A model generated the notes under the pieces. It saw only the letters and a program-made list of their open reading frames with translations. It made no database searches and was not told the DNA's origin. From Halobaculum marinum (GTDB lineage: Archaea; Halobacteriota; Halobacteria; Halobacteriales; Haloferacaceae): DNA of 64,000 nucleotides. Below, in pieces: positions 9,724 through 17,414 of the stretch (position 1 is its first letter; each line of letters opens with the position of its first letter). Both the position numbers and the translations under genes were made by a program. Where the stretch lies: positions 682,001 to 746,000 of the forward strand of contig NZ_CP119989.1 in NCBI RefSeq assembly GCF_029338555.1, given 5' to 3'.

Positions 9724-11245
9724 ACGCCAGGAACACGTGCCGCGGCCGGTCGGCGAGCACGTCGCGCCCCCACGAGACCGTGTCGCGGAAGGCGTCCGAA
9801 CGGAAGAACCCCATCGCGTCGTCCTTCGAGGCCCACTGACTCGCGATGAACATGTCGTTCTCGTCCTCGCGGTTCACCATCAGGTCCGTCTCGAAGTGGC
9901 CGTCCATGTCGTCGAGTAGGCCACCGACGACGCCGAACTTCTCGACGAAGTCCTCGCGGTGCTCCGGCTTGACGGTGTAGAACATCCCCATCGTCCCGAA
10001 GCCGGATTCCTCGCCGGCGCGCTCGACGATGCCCGGGAGTTCCGAGAGGAAGCCCGCCGCCGTCTCGGCGGCGCTGGCGGTCTCCCAGATGCTCACGACC
10101 GACGCGCGGTCGGTCTCGCTCCCCTCGTACACGGCGGTCTTCACGTGGGTGCCGTAGTGGTCGAAGTTCTTGCGCAGGCCGTCGACCTCGTCGAACAACT
10201 CGTCGGCGTCGGCCTCCGAGTAGAGGACCGTCGCGTACACGTCCTCGCCGTGGGGTTTGCCCGCGTAGATGTCGAGGTCCTCCAACTCAGCTCGGATGCT
10301 CTCCTCCTCGTCGGCACCGGCGTCCTCGTCGGCGCTCCCGTGGTGGCCGTCTCCGCCGTGGTGGCCGCCGTCACCGTCGCCACCGTGGTGGTGGCCGCCC
10401 TCGCCGTGCGCGTCGCCGTGGGGGTGCCCGCCCTCCCCGTGGGGCGACTCGCCGGCGTGCTCGCTCGTCGGCACCTGCTCGCCGTCGAGGTACGCGCCCA
10501 GGTCCGTCGGCGGGAAGCGCCGGCCGACGTAGAACGGCCCGAACTCGCCGTACTCGGCGGAGGCCTCGTCGAAGCGCATCTCGTACACGATGTCCTTGAT
10601 GTCGGCGGGGTCGCCGCCGAACAGCGTGACGCCCCACTCGTAGTCGTCGAAGCCGACGGAGGAGGCGATGACCTGCTTGATCTTGCCCGCGTACTCGCGA
10701 CCGATGTCGCCGTGGGCCGACAGCAGGTCCGAGCGCTCCTCGTAGGAGAGCGAGTACCAGTTCTGCTCGGCCTCGCGCTTGCGGTTCATCGGGTAGAACG
10801 AGACGTACTCGCTGTCGGGAATCTCCGGCTTCAGTTTCCCCTCGATGTAGCGGCGGATGCCCTCGTCGACCGCCTCCTCGTCGCCGTCGAAGTAGGAGTC
10901 GGAGACGTAGTCGGAGACCTCGGTGACGGAGACGTAGGAGGTCGGCTGGTCGGTGAACTGCGCCAGCGCCGTCGACTCGAAGCGGCGCTCGGCGGCCGAC
11001 AGCGCGTCGAGCGTCGGGCGGAAGTGGACGACCATGAGGTCGGCCTTGTGACCGAGCACCGAGAACACCGCCGAGGCGCCCTCCTCGGCGTCGGCGACGC
11101 GCTCGTGCTCTTCGAGGTACGCGACGCCCTCCTCGACGGCCAACTCGCGCTCGCGCTCGGGCGCGTCGCGCCACGCGTCCCAGTCCACCGTCCGGAAGTC
11201 GTGGAGTACGTACCAACCCTCCTCAGTGCGTGGGGGTTTCGCCAT
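9722..11245 (-). CDS. pitA: PitA: chlorite-dismutase-like (HemQ-type) domain fused to monooxygenase domain
   Basis: A 507-residue fusion. Residues 1 to about 255 are a Cld/HemQ-like alpha/beta-barrel protein; this family includes coproheme decarboxylase, the last step of one haem pathway, and it has the family block YVSFYPMNRKREAEQNWYSL. About residues 260-312 are a linker with more than a dozen His among Gly/Asp (HGEGGHPHGD, GGHHHGG), likely to bind metal. About 320-507 form an ABM-like (antibiotic biosynthesis monooxygenase) ferredoxin-fold domain, probably duplicated. The same arrangement is known from Haloferax volcanii PitA, where the two families were proposed to cooperate. The stop lies within the last bases of the 148-bp repeat. 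The exact reaction of the fused protein is not established. Confidence 0.9.
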   Translation of the reverse strand: MAKPPRTEEGWYVLHDFRTVDWDAWRDAPERERELAVEEGVAYLEEHERVADAEEGASAVFSVLGHKADLMVVHFRPTLDALSAAERRFESTALAQFTDQPTSYVSVTEVSDYVSDSYFDGDEEAVDEGIRRYIEGKLKPEIPDSEYVSFYPMNRKREAEQNWYSLSYEERSDLLSAHGDIGREYAGKIKQVIASSVGFDDYEWGVTLFGGDPADIKDIVYEMRFDEASAEYGEFGPFYVGRRFPPTDLGAYLDGEQVPTSEHAGESPHGEGGHPHGDAHGEGGHHHGGDGDGGHHGGDGHHGSADEDAGADEEESIRAELEDLDIYAGKPHGEDVYATVLYSEADADELFDEVDGLRKNFDHYGTHVKTAVYEGSETDRASVVSIWETASAAETAAGFLSELPGIVERAGEESGFGTMGMFYTVKPEHREDFVEKFGVVGGLLDDMDGHFETDLMVNREDENDMFIASQWASKDDAMGFFRSDAFRDTVSWGRDVLADRPRHVFLA

Positions 11246-11346
11246 ACGCGGCGTTGGGACGCAGGGGGCTTGGGGCTTGCGTCACCGCGCCGGCGACCCC
11301 CGCCGCGACCGATCCGCTCTTGGCCGCCCTCGCCGCACCCGCGGTC

Positions 11347-11982
11347 GTGACCGACCCCGCGATCCGTGCGTCGACCACCGCCGACGCCCCCGCGCTGGCG
11401 ACGCTGTACCGCGCCGCCTACGGCGACCTCGCCGACGCCGGGTTCCCGTCGAGTGCCGCCGAGACGGACGCCGACGAGGTCCGCGAGTGGCTCGCCGAGC
11501 GCGAGTGCTGGCTGGTCGACGATGTCGGCGAGTCGACCGCGCCTCGTCCCGACGCCGAGCGGGACGCGGACGACGCGGACGACGCGGACGACGCGGACGA
11601 CGCGGACGATGCGGACGATGCGGACGATGCGGACAACACGGACGACGCGGACAACCCGGACAACCCGGACGAGGGGGATACCACCGCGTCCGGCGGGGTC
11701 GCCGCCGCGATCCAACTCCGGGAGCGCGACGACTGGCCCTGCCCCGAGGTGTGTCGCCTCGCGGTCGCCCCCGCTCGACAACGTGAGGGACTGGGCGCCG
11801 CGCTGCTCGACCACGCCGAGGGCGTCGTGGCCGAGCGGGGGTACGACCGCGTCCGCCTGCGCTCGTTCACCGACCACCCGTTCTTGCTCGACTGGTACGC
11901 CGCCCGCGGGTACGAACGGGTCGGCCTCCAGCGACTCGACACGCGACCGTTCGACGTGCCGGTGCTCGAACGCCGACTGTGA
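11347..11982 (+). CDS. GNAT-family N-acetyltransferase with an Asp/Ala repeat insert
   Basis: About 211 residues from the GTG at 11347 (VTDPAIRASTTADAPALATL, a typical GNAT first strand/helix). An in-frame GTG at 11230 would add 39 residues but overlaps the divergent pitA start and gives no family match. The acetyl-CoA-binding motif A is VCRLAVAPARQREGLGAALL, and the C-terminal strand region is FLLDWYAARGYERVG. Between them, about residues 72-108 are a Asp-Ala-Asp run encoded by a 9-bp minisatellite, probably a flexible acidic loop. Substrate unknown. The repeat number is likely to vary between strains. Confidence 0.78.
   Translation: MTDPAIRASTTADAPALATLYRAAYGDLADAGFPSSAAETDADEVREWLAERECWLVDDVGESTAPRPDAERDADDADDADDADDADDADDADDADNTDDADNPDNPDEGDTTASGGVAAAIQLRERDDWPCPEVCRLAVAPARQREGLGAALLDHAEGVVAERGYDRVRLRSFTDHPFLLDWYAARGYERVGLQRLDTRPFDVPVLERRL
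11563..11670 (+). repeat. In-frame minisatellite, 12 units of 9 bp
   Basis: Twelve tandem 9-bp units of GACGCGGAC and near variants (GATGCGGAC, AACACGGAC, AACCCGGAC) lie inside the GNAT gene and encode an Asp-Ala/Asn-Pro-Asp run. The first five units are identical and later ones drift, as expected of slippage followed by point mutation. The length is a multiple of three, so copy-number change keeps the frame. Confidence 0.9.
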
Positions 11983-12073
11983 GGGCGGGGACCGACCGCG
12001 GGCGCGTCTGCGACCGTCGGGCCCGAGTCTCCGACCCGAACCCATTTGACCGCTCGCCGACTTCCGGTGAGTA

Positions 12074-13885
12074 ATGGCTACGTCCTCGCTCCTCTCGAAC
12101 ACCCTGTTGTGGGTGCTCGTGGGGATCCTCGCGTACTCCGTCGTGATGATGGGGTTGCACTCCCGCGGACTCCTCCCGGACTCCGTCCGGGTCCAAGGGC
12201 CGTTGACGACGATTCACACCACCCGCGGTCGCGCGTTCTTGAACTGGCTGTCGCGGCCGCGGCGCCTCTGGCGGGCGTGGAGCAACCTCGGCGTCGGTAT
12301 CGCCGTCGTCGTGATGGTCGCCATGTTCGGCTTCCTCATCTTCTCGGCGCTGGCGACGCTGGAGAGCCCCACCCAGACGGCGGCGAACCAGCCGTCCAAC
12401 TTCCTCATCATCCCCGGGGTCAACGACTTCCTCCCGCTGGCGGTCGCCCCGGAGATCGTGTTCGGCCTGCTCGTCGCGCTGGTCGTCCACGAGGGCGGCC
12501 ACGGCCTGCTGTGTCGCGTCGAGGACATCGAGATCGACTCGCTGGGCGTCGTCCTGCTCGCGCTCATCCCCGTCGGCGCGTTCGTCGAACCCGACGAGGA
12601 GAGTCAGCGCAGCGCCGACCGCGGCGCCCGCTCGCGGATGTTCGCCGCGGGCGTGACCAACAACTTCGCTGTCACCGCCGTGGTGTTCGCGCTGCTGTTC
12701 GGGCCCGTGATCGCCTCCATCACGCCGGCGGCGGGGCTGGCCGTCGGCGGCGCCTACCAGGGGACGCCCGCCGCGGACGCCGGCATCGAGAGCGGCGACC
12801 GCATCACCGCAGTCGCGGGGCAGTCGGTCGCCGACCCCGCCGCCTTCGAGTCGGCGCTGGCGGCGGTCGACGACCCGACCGTCGAGATGACCCTCAACGA
12901 CGGCGAGGAGACCGTCACCGTCGAACGCCGGGTGACCGTCGTCGGCGCCGTGCGGGACAACCCGCTCGGGTTGTCGGTCGACCCGGACGCCGAACCGCCG
13001 GCGATCACCGCGATCAACGGCACCGAGGTCAGGACTGAGGCCGAGTTCCGTGAGGCCGCCGAAGCCAACGAGTTCGCCACGGTGCAGACCAGCGAGGGGA
13101 CGGTGAACGCGCCGCTGGGCGCGTACGTCGGTGCCGTCACCGAGAACGGCGCGCTCGACAACCAGACCGACCTCTCGGGACCGTTCACGATCACTCGGAT
13201 CGACGGCGAACGGATCGTCGACTACGACGACCTCACGTCGACGCTCACCGGGGACGCCTACGACCCCGGTGACGAGGTGACGCTGCGACTGTACGCCGAC
13301 GGCGAGTTCCGCGAGGTGACGGTCGCCCTCGGCGGCACCGAGGCGAACCCGCTGATCGGCGTCTCCGTCGTGCGCGGCGTCTCGGGCGTCGTCGTCGACG
13401 ACCTCGGCGTCGACCGCTACCCCGCCGAGGCGTACCTCGCGCTGTTGGGCGGCGAGGGTGAGGCACCGCCCGGCCTCGGCGGCATCACCGGCACGCCGCT
13501 GGGACTGGTGTACGCAGCGCTGTTGCTCCCGCTCGCGAGCGCCGTCTCCGCGGCGCTGCCGTACAACTTCGCCGGCTTCTACGGTCGGTGGGCGGGCTTC
13601 TACGACGTGACTGGTCCGCTCGGCGCGCTCGGCGAGGAGCCGGTGTTCCTGCTCGCGAACGTCCTGTTCTGGACCGGGTGGATCAACATCCAACTGGGCA
13701 TCTTCAACTGCATCCCCGGCTACCCGCTCGACGGCGGGCGGATCCTCCGGATGGGTGCGGAGGGCCTCGTGTCGCGGCTCCCCGTCTCCGACCGCAATCG
13801 GTTGGTGTCGACGCTCACCACCTCCGTCGGCCTCACGATGCTGGCGGCGCTGCTCGTCGTCGTGTTCGCGCCGTCTGTCCTGTAG
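12074..13885 (+). CDS. Site-2 protease (M50 metalloprotease) with PDZ domains
   Basis: A 603-residue membrane protein of the S2P/RseP intramembrane protease family. N-terminal transmembrane segment (about 8-27), a second (about 75-95), then the zinc site LVVHEGGHGLL (HExxH) in a membrane helix. Two or more PDZ-like regions follow (GGAYQGTPAADAGIESGDRITAV, then DLSGPFTITRIDGERIVDY). The second zinc/catalytic motif is FNCIPGYPLDGGRILRM near residue 555. A final hydrophobic segment ends the protein. Such enzymes cut membrane-bound regulators; the substrate here is unknown. A CCATTTGACC element about 30 bases upstream fits a leaderless promoter. A second M50 gene lies at 19014. Confidence 0.92.
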   Translation: MATSSLLSNTLLWVLVGILAYSVVMMGLHSRGLLPDSVRVQGPLTTIHTTRGRAFLNWLSRPRRLWRAWSNLGVGIAVVVMVAMFGFLIFSALATLESPTQTAANQPSNFLIIPGVNDFLPLAVAPEIVFGLLVALVVHEGGHGLLCRVEDIEIDSLGVVLLALIPVGAFVEPDEESQRSADRGARSRMFAAGVTNNFAVTAVVFALLFGPVIASITPAAGLAVGGAYQGTPAADAGIESGDRITAVAGQSVADPAAFESALAAVDDPTVEMTLNDGEETVTVERRVTVVGAVRDNPLGLSVDPDAEPPAITAINGTEVRTEAEFREAAEANEFATVQTSEGTVNAPLGAYVGAVTENGALDNQTDLSGPFTITRIDGERIVDYDDLTSTLTGDAYDPGDEVTLRLYADGEFREVTVALGGTEANPLIGVSVVRGVSGVVVDDLGVDRYPAEAYLALLGGEGEAPPGLGGITGTPLGLVYAALLLPLASAVSAALPYNFAGFYGRWAGFYDVTGPLGALGEEPVFLLANVLFWTGWINIQLGIFNCIPGYPLDGGRILRMGAEGLVSRLPVSDRNRLVSTLTTSVGLTMLAALLVVVFAPSVL

Positions 13886-13942
13886 GAAGCCGCCGTCTCG
13901 CGCTCGTCGCGTCTCCGTTTCGCGCCAGTCCCGCTTCGCTCG

Positions 13943-14557
13943 TTACTCGTTGGTGCCGCCGTCGGCGGCGGCCTCCTCCGTGCGACCGCCGTCGGCGTCG
14001 ACGCCCGCCCCGTCTTCGTCGTCGCGCTCGTCCCCGCTCGGCGCGTCCGCGTCGCCCTGCCGCGCGTGGAACTCCTCGGGCGTGTCCGGGATCCGTTCGA
14101 ACTCGCCGAAGTCGCGCTCGTGGTGGCGGATCACCTGTTCGGCGATCCATCCGGAGTACTCGTCGTCGAAGTGCCACTCGTCGGGCGCGGGGTCGACGTC
14201 GAACCGCTCGTCGGTGGCGAACGCGACGTACATGTGGTAGAAGCCCAAGATCACGTCCGCGAAGTCGCGGGCCTTCCCACCCACCTCGCGGCGCTTCTCG
14301 GCGAGGTGCTCGTGTCCCTCGTCGGTGAGCGCGAAGTACTTCCGGTCGGGTTCGTCCTCGCGCTCGATCCGTTCGGCGTACCCCTCCTCCTCGAACTTGT
14401 ACAAGATTGGGTAGACGGAGCCGTAGGAGGGTTCCCAGTGGCCGCCGCTGATCTCGGTGATCTCTTTGAGGATCTCGTAGCCGTAGCGCGGTTTCTCCTC
14501 CAAGAGTTCGAGCACGATGTACGAGATGAGGCCACGCGGCGGGCCGCTCTTCCGCAT
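13943..14557 (-). CDS. PadR-family transcriptional repressor
   Basis: A 204-residue regulator. The winged-helix domain is complete: GLISYIVLELLEEKPRYGYE, then GGHWEPSYGSVYPILYKFEEEGY (recognition helix) and the wing RKYFALTDEGHEHL. The C-terminal part (about 95-165) is the PadR dimerisation helical region, and the last 40 residues are Asp/Glu/Gly-rich and probably disordered. PadR proteins usually respond to small ligands and repress their own promoter or an efflux gene. Here a perfect 10-base inverted repeat flanks the predicted TATA box and touches the ATG, a strong hint of autoregulation. No obvious efflux partner is adjacent. Confidence 0.92.
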   Translation of the reverse strand: MRKSGPPRGLISYIVLELLEEKPRYGYEILKEITEISGGHWEPSYGSVYPILYKFEEEGYAERIEREDEPDRKYFALTDEGHEHLAEKRREVGGKARDFADVILGFYHMYVAFATDERFDVDPAPDEWHFDDEYSGWIAEQVIRHHERDFGEFERIPDTPEEFHARQGDADAPSGDERDDEDGAGVDADGGRTEEAAADGGTNE

Positions 14558-14603
14558 TACACGACCTTCCCGGTGTCGGTCACTAAGAGTTTCGGTCGTG
14601 TAA
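14557..14603. promoter_or_regulatory. Inverted repeat flanking the padR promoter (candidate operator)
   Basis: TTACACGACC at 14557-14566 and its exact complement GGTCGTGTAA at 14594-14603 are separated by 27 bases. Read toward padR, the upstream arm precedes a CTTAG TATA-like element (about 14583-14588, 27-30 bases before the ATG) and the downstream arm runs into the start codon. The two arms therefore bracket the core promoter, as expected for a repressor that blocks TBP/TFB or RNA polymerase. Confidence 0.7.
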
Positions 14604-14702
14604 ACGCCGCTGACTGACCGGCCAGTTCGTCTCGCGGGCGATCTCGGGTTTCAGTTGGTCGAAATCGAGTGAACGAAATCGGCTCGGCTGTGGGGGTCGT
14701 GC

Positions 14703-14821
14703 CCGGTCTGTCGAGGTCTCGTTCGCTTCGCTCACTCGACCTGGCGTCGTTCGTGGGCGGCTCGGCCCGAGGACCTCGCCGCCGGTCTGTCGAGGTCTCG
14801 TTCGCTTCGCTCACTCGACCT
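14703..14821. repeat. Extragenic direct repeat, 40-bp units 79 bp apart
   Basis: Two identical 40-bp copies (14703-14742 and 14782-14821) starting CCGGTCTGTCGAGGTCTCGT. Between them lies GGGCGGCTCGGCCCGAGGAC followed by CTCGCCGCCGGT, the core shared with repeats at 9.4, 42.5 and 53.8 kb. Each copy can fold on TCGAGGT...ACTCGA and on CGCTTCGC. The right copy ends 6 bases before the lysS stop codon, mirroring the 9.4-kb repeat, which ends in the pitA stop. Confidence 0.85.
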
Positions 14822-14827
14822 CGCTGA

Positions 14828-16531
14828 TCACTCCTCGCGGCGGAGGCGCGCGACGACGAAGTCGCGCTCCAACTCGCCGAGGAACTCGCCCAGCCGCGGC
14901 CCCTGCGTCTCGTCGAAGAACAGCCGGTAGCCGGCGGCGAAGAAGTCGCCAACCTCCACGTCGTGGCGGCGCGCCGCTTCGTAGATCTCGCTTTGGATCG
15001 CCTCGCCGTCGTGGCCGTCGGCGACGAAGTCGGCGAGGTCGTCGAGCGCGGCTTCCACGTCCGCGTCGAACGCGTGGTCGGGCAGATCCGACTGCAGGCG
15101 GTAGTTGTACTCGTTGTCGCAGCGCTCGGCCCACCGACGGGCGCGCTCGACGCGCTCCAGCGCGTCCTCGATGGCCCACTCCGGCGTGTCCTCGTCGAAG
15201 TGCCCCTCGTCGCGCGCCAACTGGATCCGGAACTCGCGGTCGTCGACCATCCCGAGCACCGCCGCGAACGTGTACGGGAGGCGGACGCGGCCCGCCTTCA
15301 CCTCGTCGACGACGAACGGGTACGCCCGCTCAGCGAACGCCGTGAAGCGCTCGTCGGGGTCGTCGGCGCCGAAGTACGCGCGCTCGAAGCGGTCGAACTC
15401 GTTGACCAACTGGTCGAGGCGTTCGATGTCGAAGTCCTTCGCCTTCTTCGGGTTCCGGGCGAAGAAGTAGCGCAGCACCTCCGGCTCGATGAGGTCGAGC
15501 ACTTCCTGGACGGTGACGACGTGGCCCTCCGAGGAGGACAGCGACTCGCCGTTGAGCGTGAACCACTCGTACACCATCGGGACGGGCGGTTCGTTGCCGA
15601 GCACCTCGCGCGCGATGTCGACGCCGCTGGGCCACGAGCCCTCGGCGTGGTCCTTGCCGAACGGCTCGAAGTCGACGCCGAGCACCTCCCACTGGGCGGG
15701 CCACTCGAAGCGCCACGGGAGCTTCCCCTCGCGGAAGGAGGCGACGCCCTCGTGCTCACAGCCCTCCATGAAGCGGTCGCCCGCCTCGATGCCCGAACAG
15801 CGGTAGTGGACCTCGCGAGCGTCCACGTCGACCTCGCCTACGTCCTGCGTCAGCATCCCGCACTCGGCACACTGCGGCATGAACGGGACGTAGTCCTCGT
15901 CCACCTTGTCCTGGTACTCCCCGAGTGTCTCGCGGGCGGCGTCGGCGTTGCGGAGCACGCGTTCGACCACGTCGTCGAAGTCGCCGTCGGCGTACAGCTC
16001 CGTGTTCGACACCATCTCGACGGGGATGTCGAGGGCGGCGGCGTCGGCTTCCAACAGCGCCGCGAAGTGGGCGGCGTAGGAGTCGTGGCCGTCCTCGAAC
16101 GGGTCGGGGATGTCGGTGTACGGCTTGCCGAGGTTCTGCCCGAGGGCGCCGGCGTTCACGTCGCCCAACTCCACGATGTTGCCCTCGGTGTCCGCGAGCT
16201 TCCGGGGGAGCTTCCGGAGGGCGTCCTTGTCGTCGCTGGTGAACACCTGGCGGACCTCGTGGCCGCGCTCGCGCAACACGGCGGCGACGAAGTAACCGCG
16301 AATGATCTCGTTGAAGTTGCCGATGTGGGCGATGCCGGAGGGAGAGACGCCGCCCTTGATCACGATCGGTTCGTCGGGGTCGCGCGCCTCGATTTCGTCG
16401 GCGACCTCGTCGGCCCAGAACGCGTGGTGTTCGCCGCCGTCGCCGTCGCCGCCGCGACTCCCGACCGCGTGGGGGTCGACCACGGCGTCGTCGAGGTGGT
16501 CGGCGTCGCCCTGCTCGCCGTCGGTACTCAT
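14828..16531 (-). CDS. lysS: Lysyl-tRNA synthetase, class I
   Basis: A 567-residue class I lysyl-tRNA synthetase, which charges tRNA-Lys; class I enzymes are typical of euryarchaea. The HIGH motif is SGIAHIGNF (H69) and the KMSKS equivalent is the degenerate SLSSSEGHVV. A zinc-like CAECGMLT segment lies mid-protein and the C-terminal alpha-helical anticodon-binding region is intact. The first 35 residues are an acidic Gly/Asp extension, common in halophilic versions. The start ATG overlaps the pyrH stop by four bases (ATGA), so the two genes form an operon. Confidence 0.95.
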   Translation of the reverse strand: MSTDGEQGDADHLDDAVVDPHAVGSRGGDGDGGEHHAFWADEVADEIEARDPDEPIVIKGGVSPSGIAHIGNFNEIIRGYFVAAVLRERGHEVRQVFTSDDKDALRKLPRKLADTEGNIVELGDVNAGALGQNLGKPYTDIPDPFEDGHDSYAAHFAALLEADAAALDIPVEMVSNTELYADGDFDDVVERVLRNADAARETLGEYQDKVDEDYVPFMPQCAECGMLTQDVGEVDVDAREVHYRCSGIEAGDRFMEGCEHEGVASFREGKLPWRFEWPAQWEVLGVDFEPFGKDHAEGSWPSGVDIAREVLGNEPPVPMVYEWFTLNGESLSSSEGHVVTVQEVLDLIEPEVLRYFFARNPKKAKDFDIERLDQLVNEFDRFERAYFGADDPDERFTAFAERAYPFVVDEVKAGRVRLPYTFAAVLGMVDDREFRIQLARDEGHFDEDTPEWAIEDALERVERARRWAERCDNEYNYRLQSDLPDHAFDADVEAALDDLADFVADGHDGEAIQSEIYEAARRHDVEVGDFFAAGYRLFFDETQGPRLGEFLGELERDFVVARLRREE

Positions 16532-17244
16532 CGCTGGGCCCAGTAGGACGGCGCCTCCCCGCCTGCGGGAATCACGTCGGTCCCGGTATGCTCGCCGCGC
16601 AGTACCGCGTTCTCGACTGCCACGGGGTCGTGACCGTCGAGGACGACCGCCCGCATCCCCGCGCGTTGGATCAACTTCGCCGCAAGCAGGTCGACCGGGG
16701 CGGACGCGCCCGCGTCCCGGCTCATCGGGACGATGACCTCGACCAGTTCCTCGGGCGTCATCTCGGCGAACTGCTCGGCGGTGTCGTCGACGTTCGGGTC
16801 GGCGTCGTAGATGCCGTCGGCCCCCGTCGCGTACACGAGCAGGTCCGCGTCGACGTACTCACCCAGTGCCGCCGCGACGGCGTCTGTCGTCTGGCCGGGA
16901 GTGACGCCGCCCATCACGGACACGTCGCCGCGGCGGATGGCGTCGGCGGCCTCGTCGTAGTCGTGGGCGGGCGACGGGTCCACGGACGCTCCCAGCGCCG
17001 TGATCAGTAGGCGGGCGTTCACGCGCGTCACGTCGATGCCGAGTTGGTCGAGTTGGACCTCGTTGGCGTCGAGTTCCCGAGCGGTGCCGATGTAGTCGCG
17101 GGCGACGCCGCCGCCGCCGACGACGACCCCCAACTCACAGCCTTCGCCGACAAGTCGCTCGATGGCGGCCGCGTACGCGGCGACCCGCTCCGGATCGAGT
17201 TCCGGCGCGAGCACGCTACCGCCGAGCGATAGGACTACTCTCAT
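16528..17244 (-). CDS. pyrH: UMP kinase, archaeal type
   Basis: A 238-residue amino-acid-kinase-fold protein that phosphorylates UMP to UDP in pyrimidine synthesis. Seen: the N-terminal VLSLGGSVLAP, the GVVVGGGGVARDYIG phosphate loop, RVNARLLITAL, and LLVYATGADGIYDADP; the archaeal UMP kinase pattern fits better than isopentenyl phosphate or acetylglutamate kinase. A CTTAAG element at 17271-17275 lies 28 bases before the ATG, giving a leaderless transcript. Translationally coupled to lysS. Confidence 0.93.
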   Translation of the reverse strand: MRVVLSLGGSVLAPELDPERVAAYAAAIERLVGEGCELGVVVGGGGVARDYIGTARELDANEVQLDQLGIDVTRVNARLLITALGASVDPSPAHDYDEAADAIRRGDVSVMGGVTPGQTTDAVAAALGEYVDADLLVYATGADGIYDADPNVDDTAEQFAEMTPEELVEVIVPMSRDAGASAPVDLLAAKLIQRAGMRAVVLDGHDPVAVENAVLRGEHTGTDVIPAGGEAPSYWAQR

Positions 17245-17270
17245 TGCACCGGGCTACCGCCGTTTCGGTC

Positions 17271-17275
17271 TTAAG
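17271..17275 (-). promoter_or_regulatory. TATA element of pyrH-lysS
   Basis: CTTAA on the minus strand, centred about 28 bases before the pyrH ATG at 17244, in otherwise GC-rich sequence. Spacing fits a leaderless haloarchaeal promoter. Confidence 0.6.
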
Positions 17276-17384
17276 GCTCCCGGAGCGTCACCGTCTCGCG
17301 CCGTTCAACGGCCCTGTCACGGGCTATCGCGGTGGTGTGTCACGTGGCCCCACGACCGCGGTACGGAGGTGGGGGAGCCGAAGG

Positions 17385-17390
17385 CCTAAG
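17385..17390 (+). promoter_or_regulatory. TATA element of moaE
   Basis: CCTAAG lies 28 bases before the ATG at 17415, the leaderless spacing; this supports that ATG over upstream in-frame starts. Confidence 0.5.
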
Positions 17391-17414
17391 CCGGTCGCTC
17401 GCCCTCTCGCACAC

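Noticed and set aside
11230-11346. Longer GNAT start at GTG 11230
   Set aside because: It would overlap the divergent pitA start and add 39 residues with no GNAT similarity; the GTG at 11347 fits the family N-terminus.
11563-11670. Extragenic or CRISPR repeat
   Set aside because: The 9-bp units are in frame inside the GNAT gene and have no spacers.
14601-14720. Possible tRNA-like fold between padR and the repeats
   Set aside because: Some short complementary segments exist but no cloverleaf, no GGTTCRAATC arm and no CCA-compatible acceptor. No tRNA was seen elsewhere in the window either.
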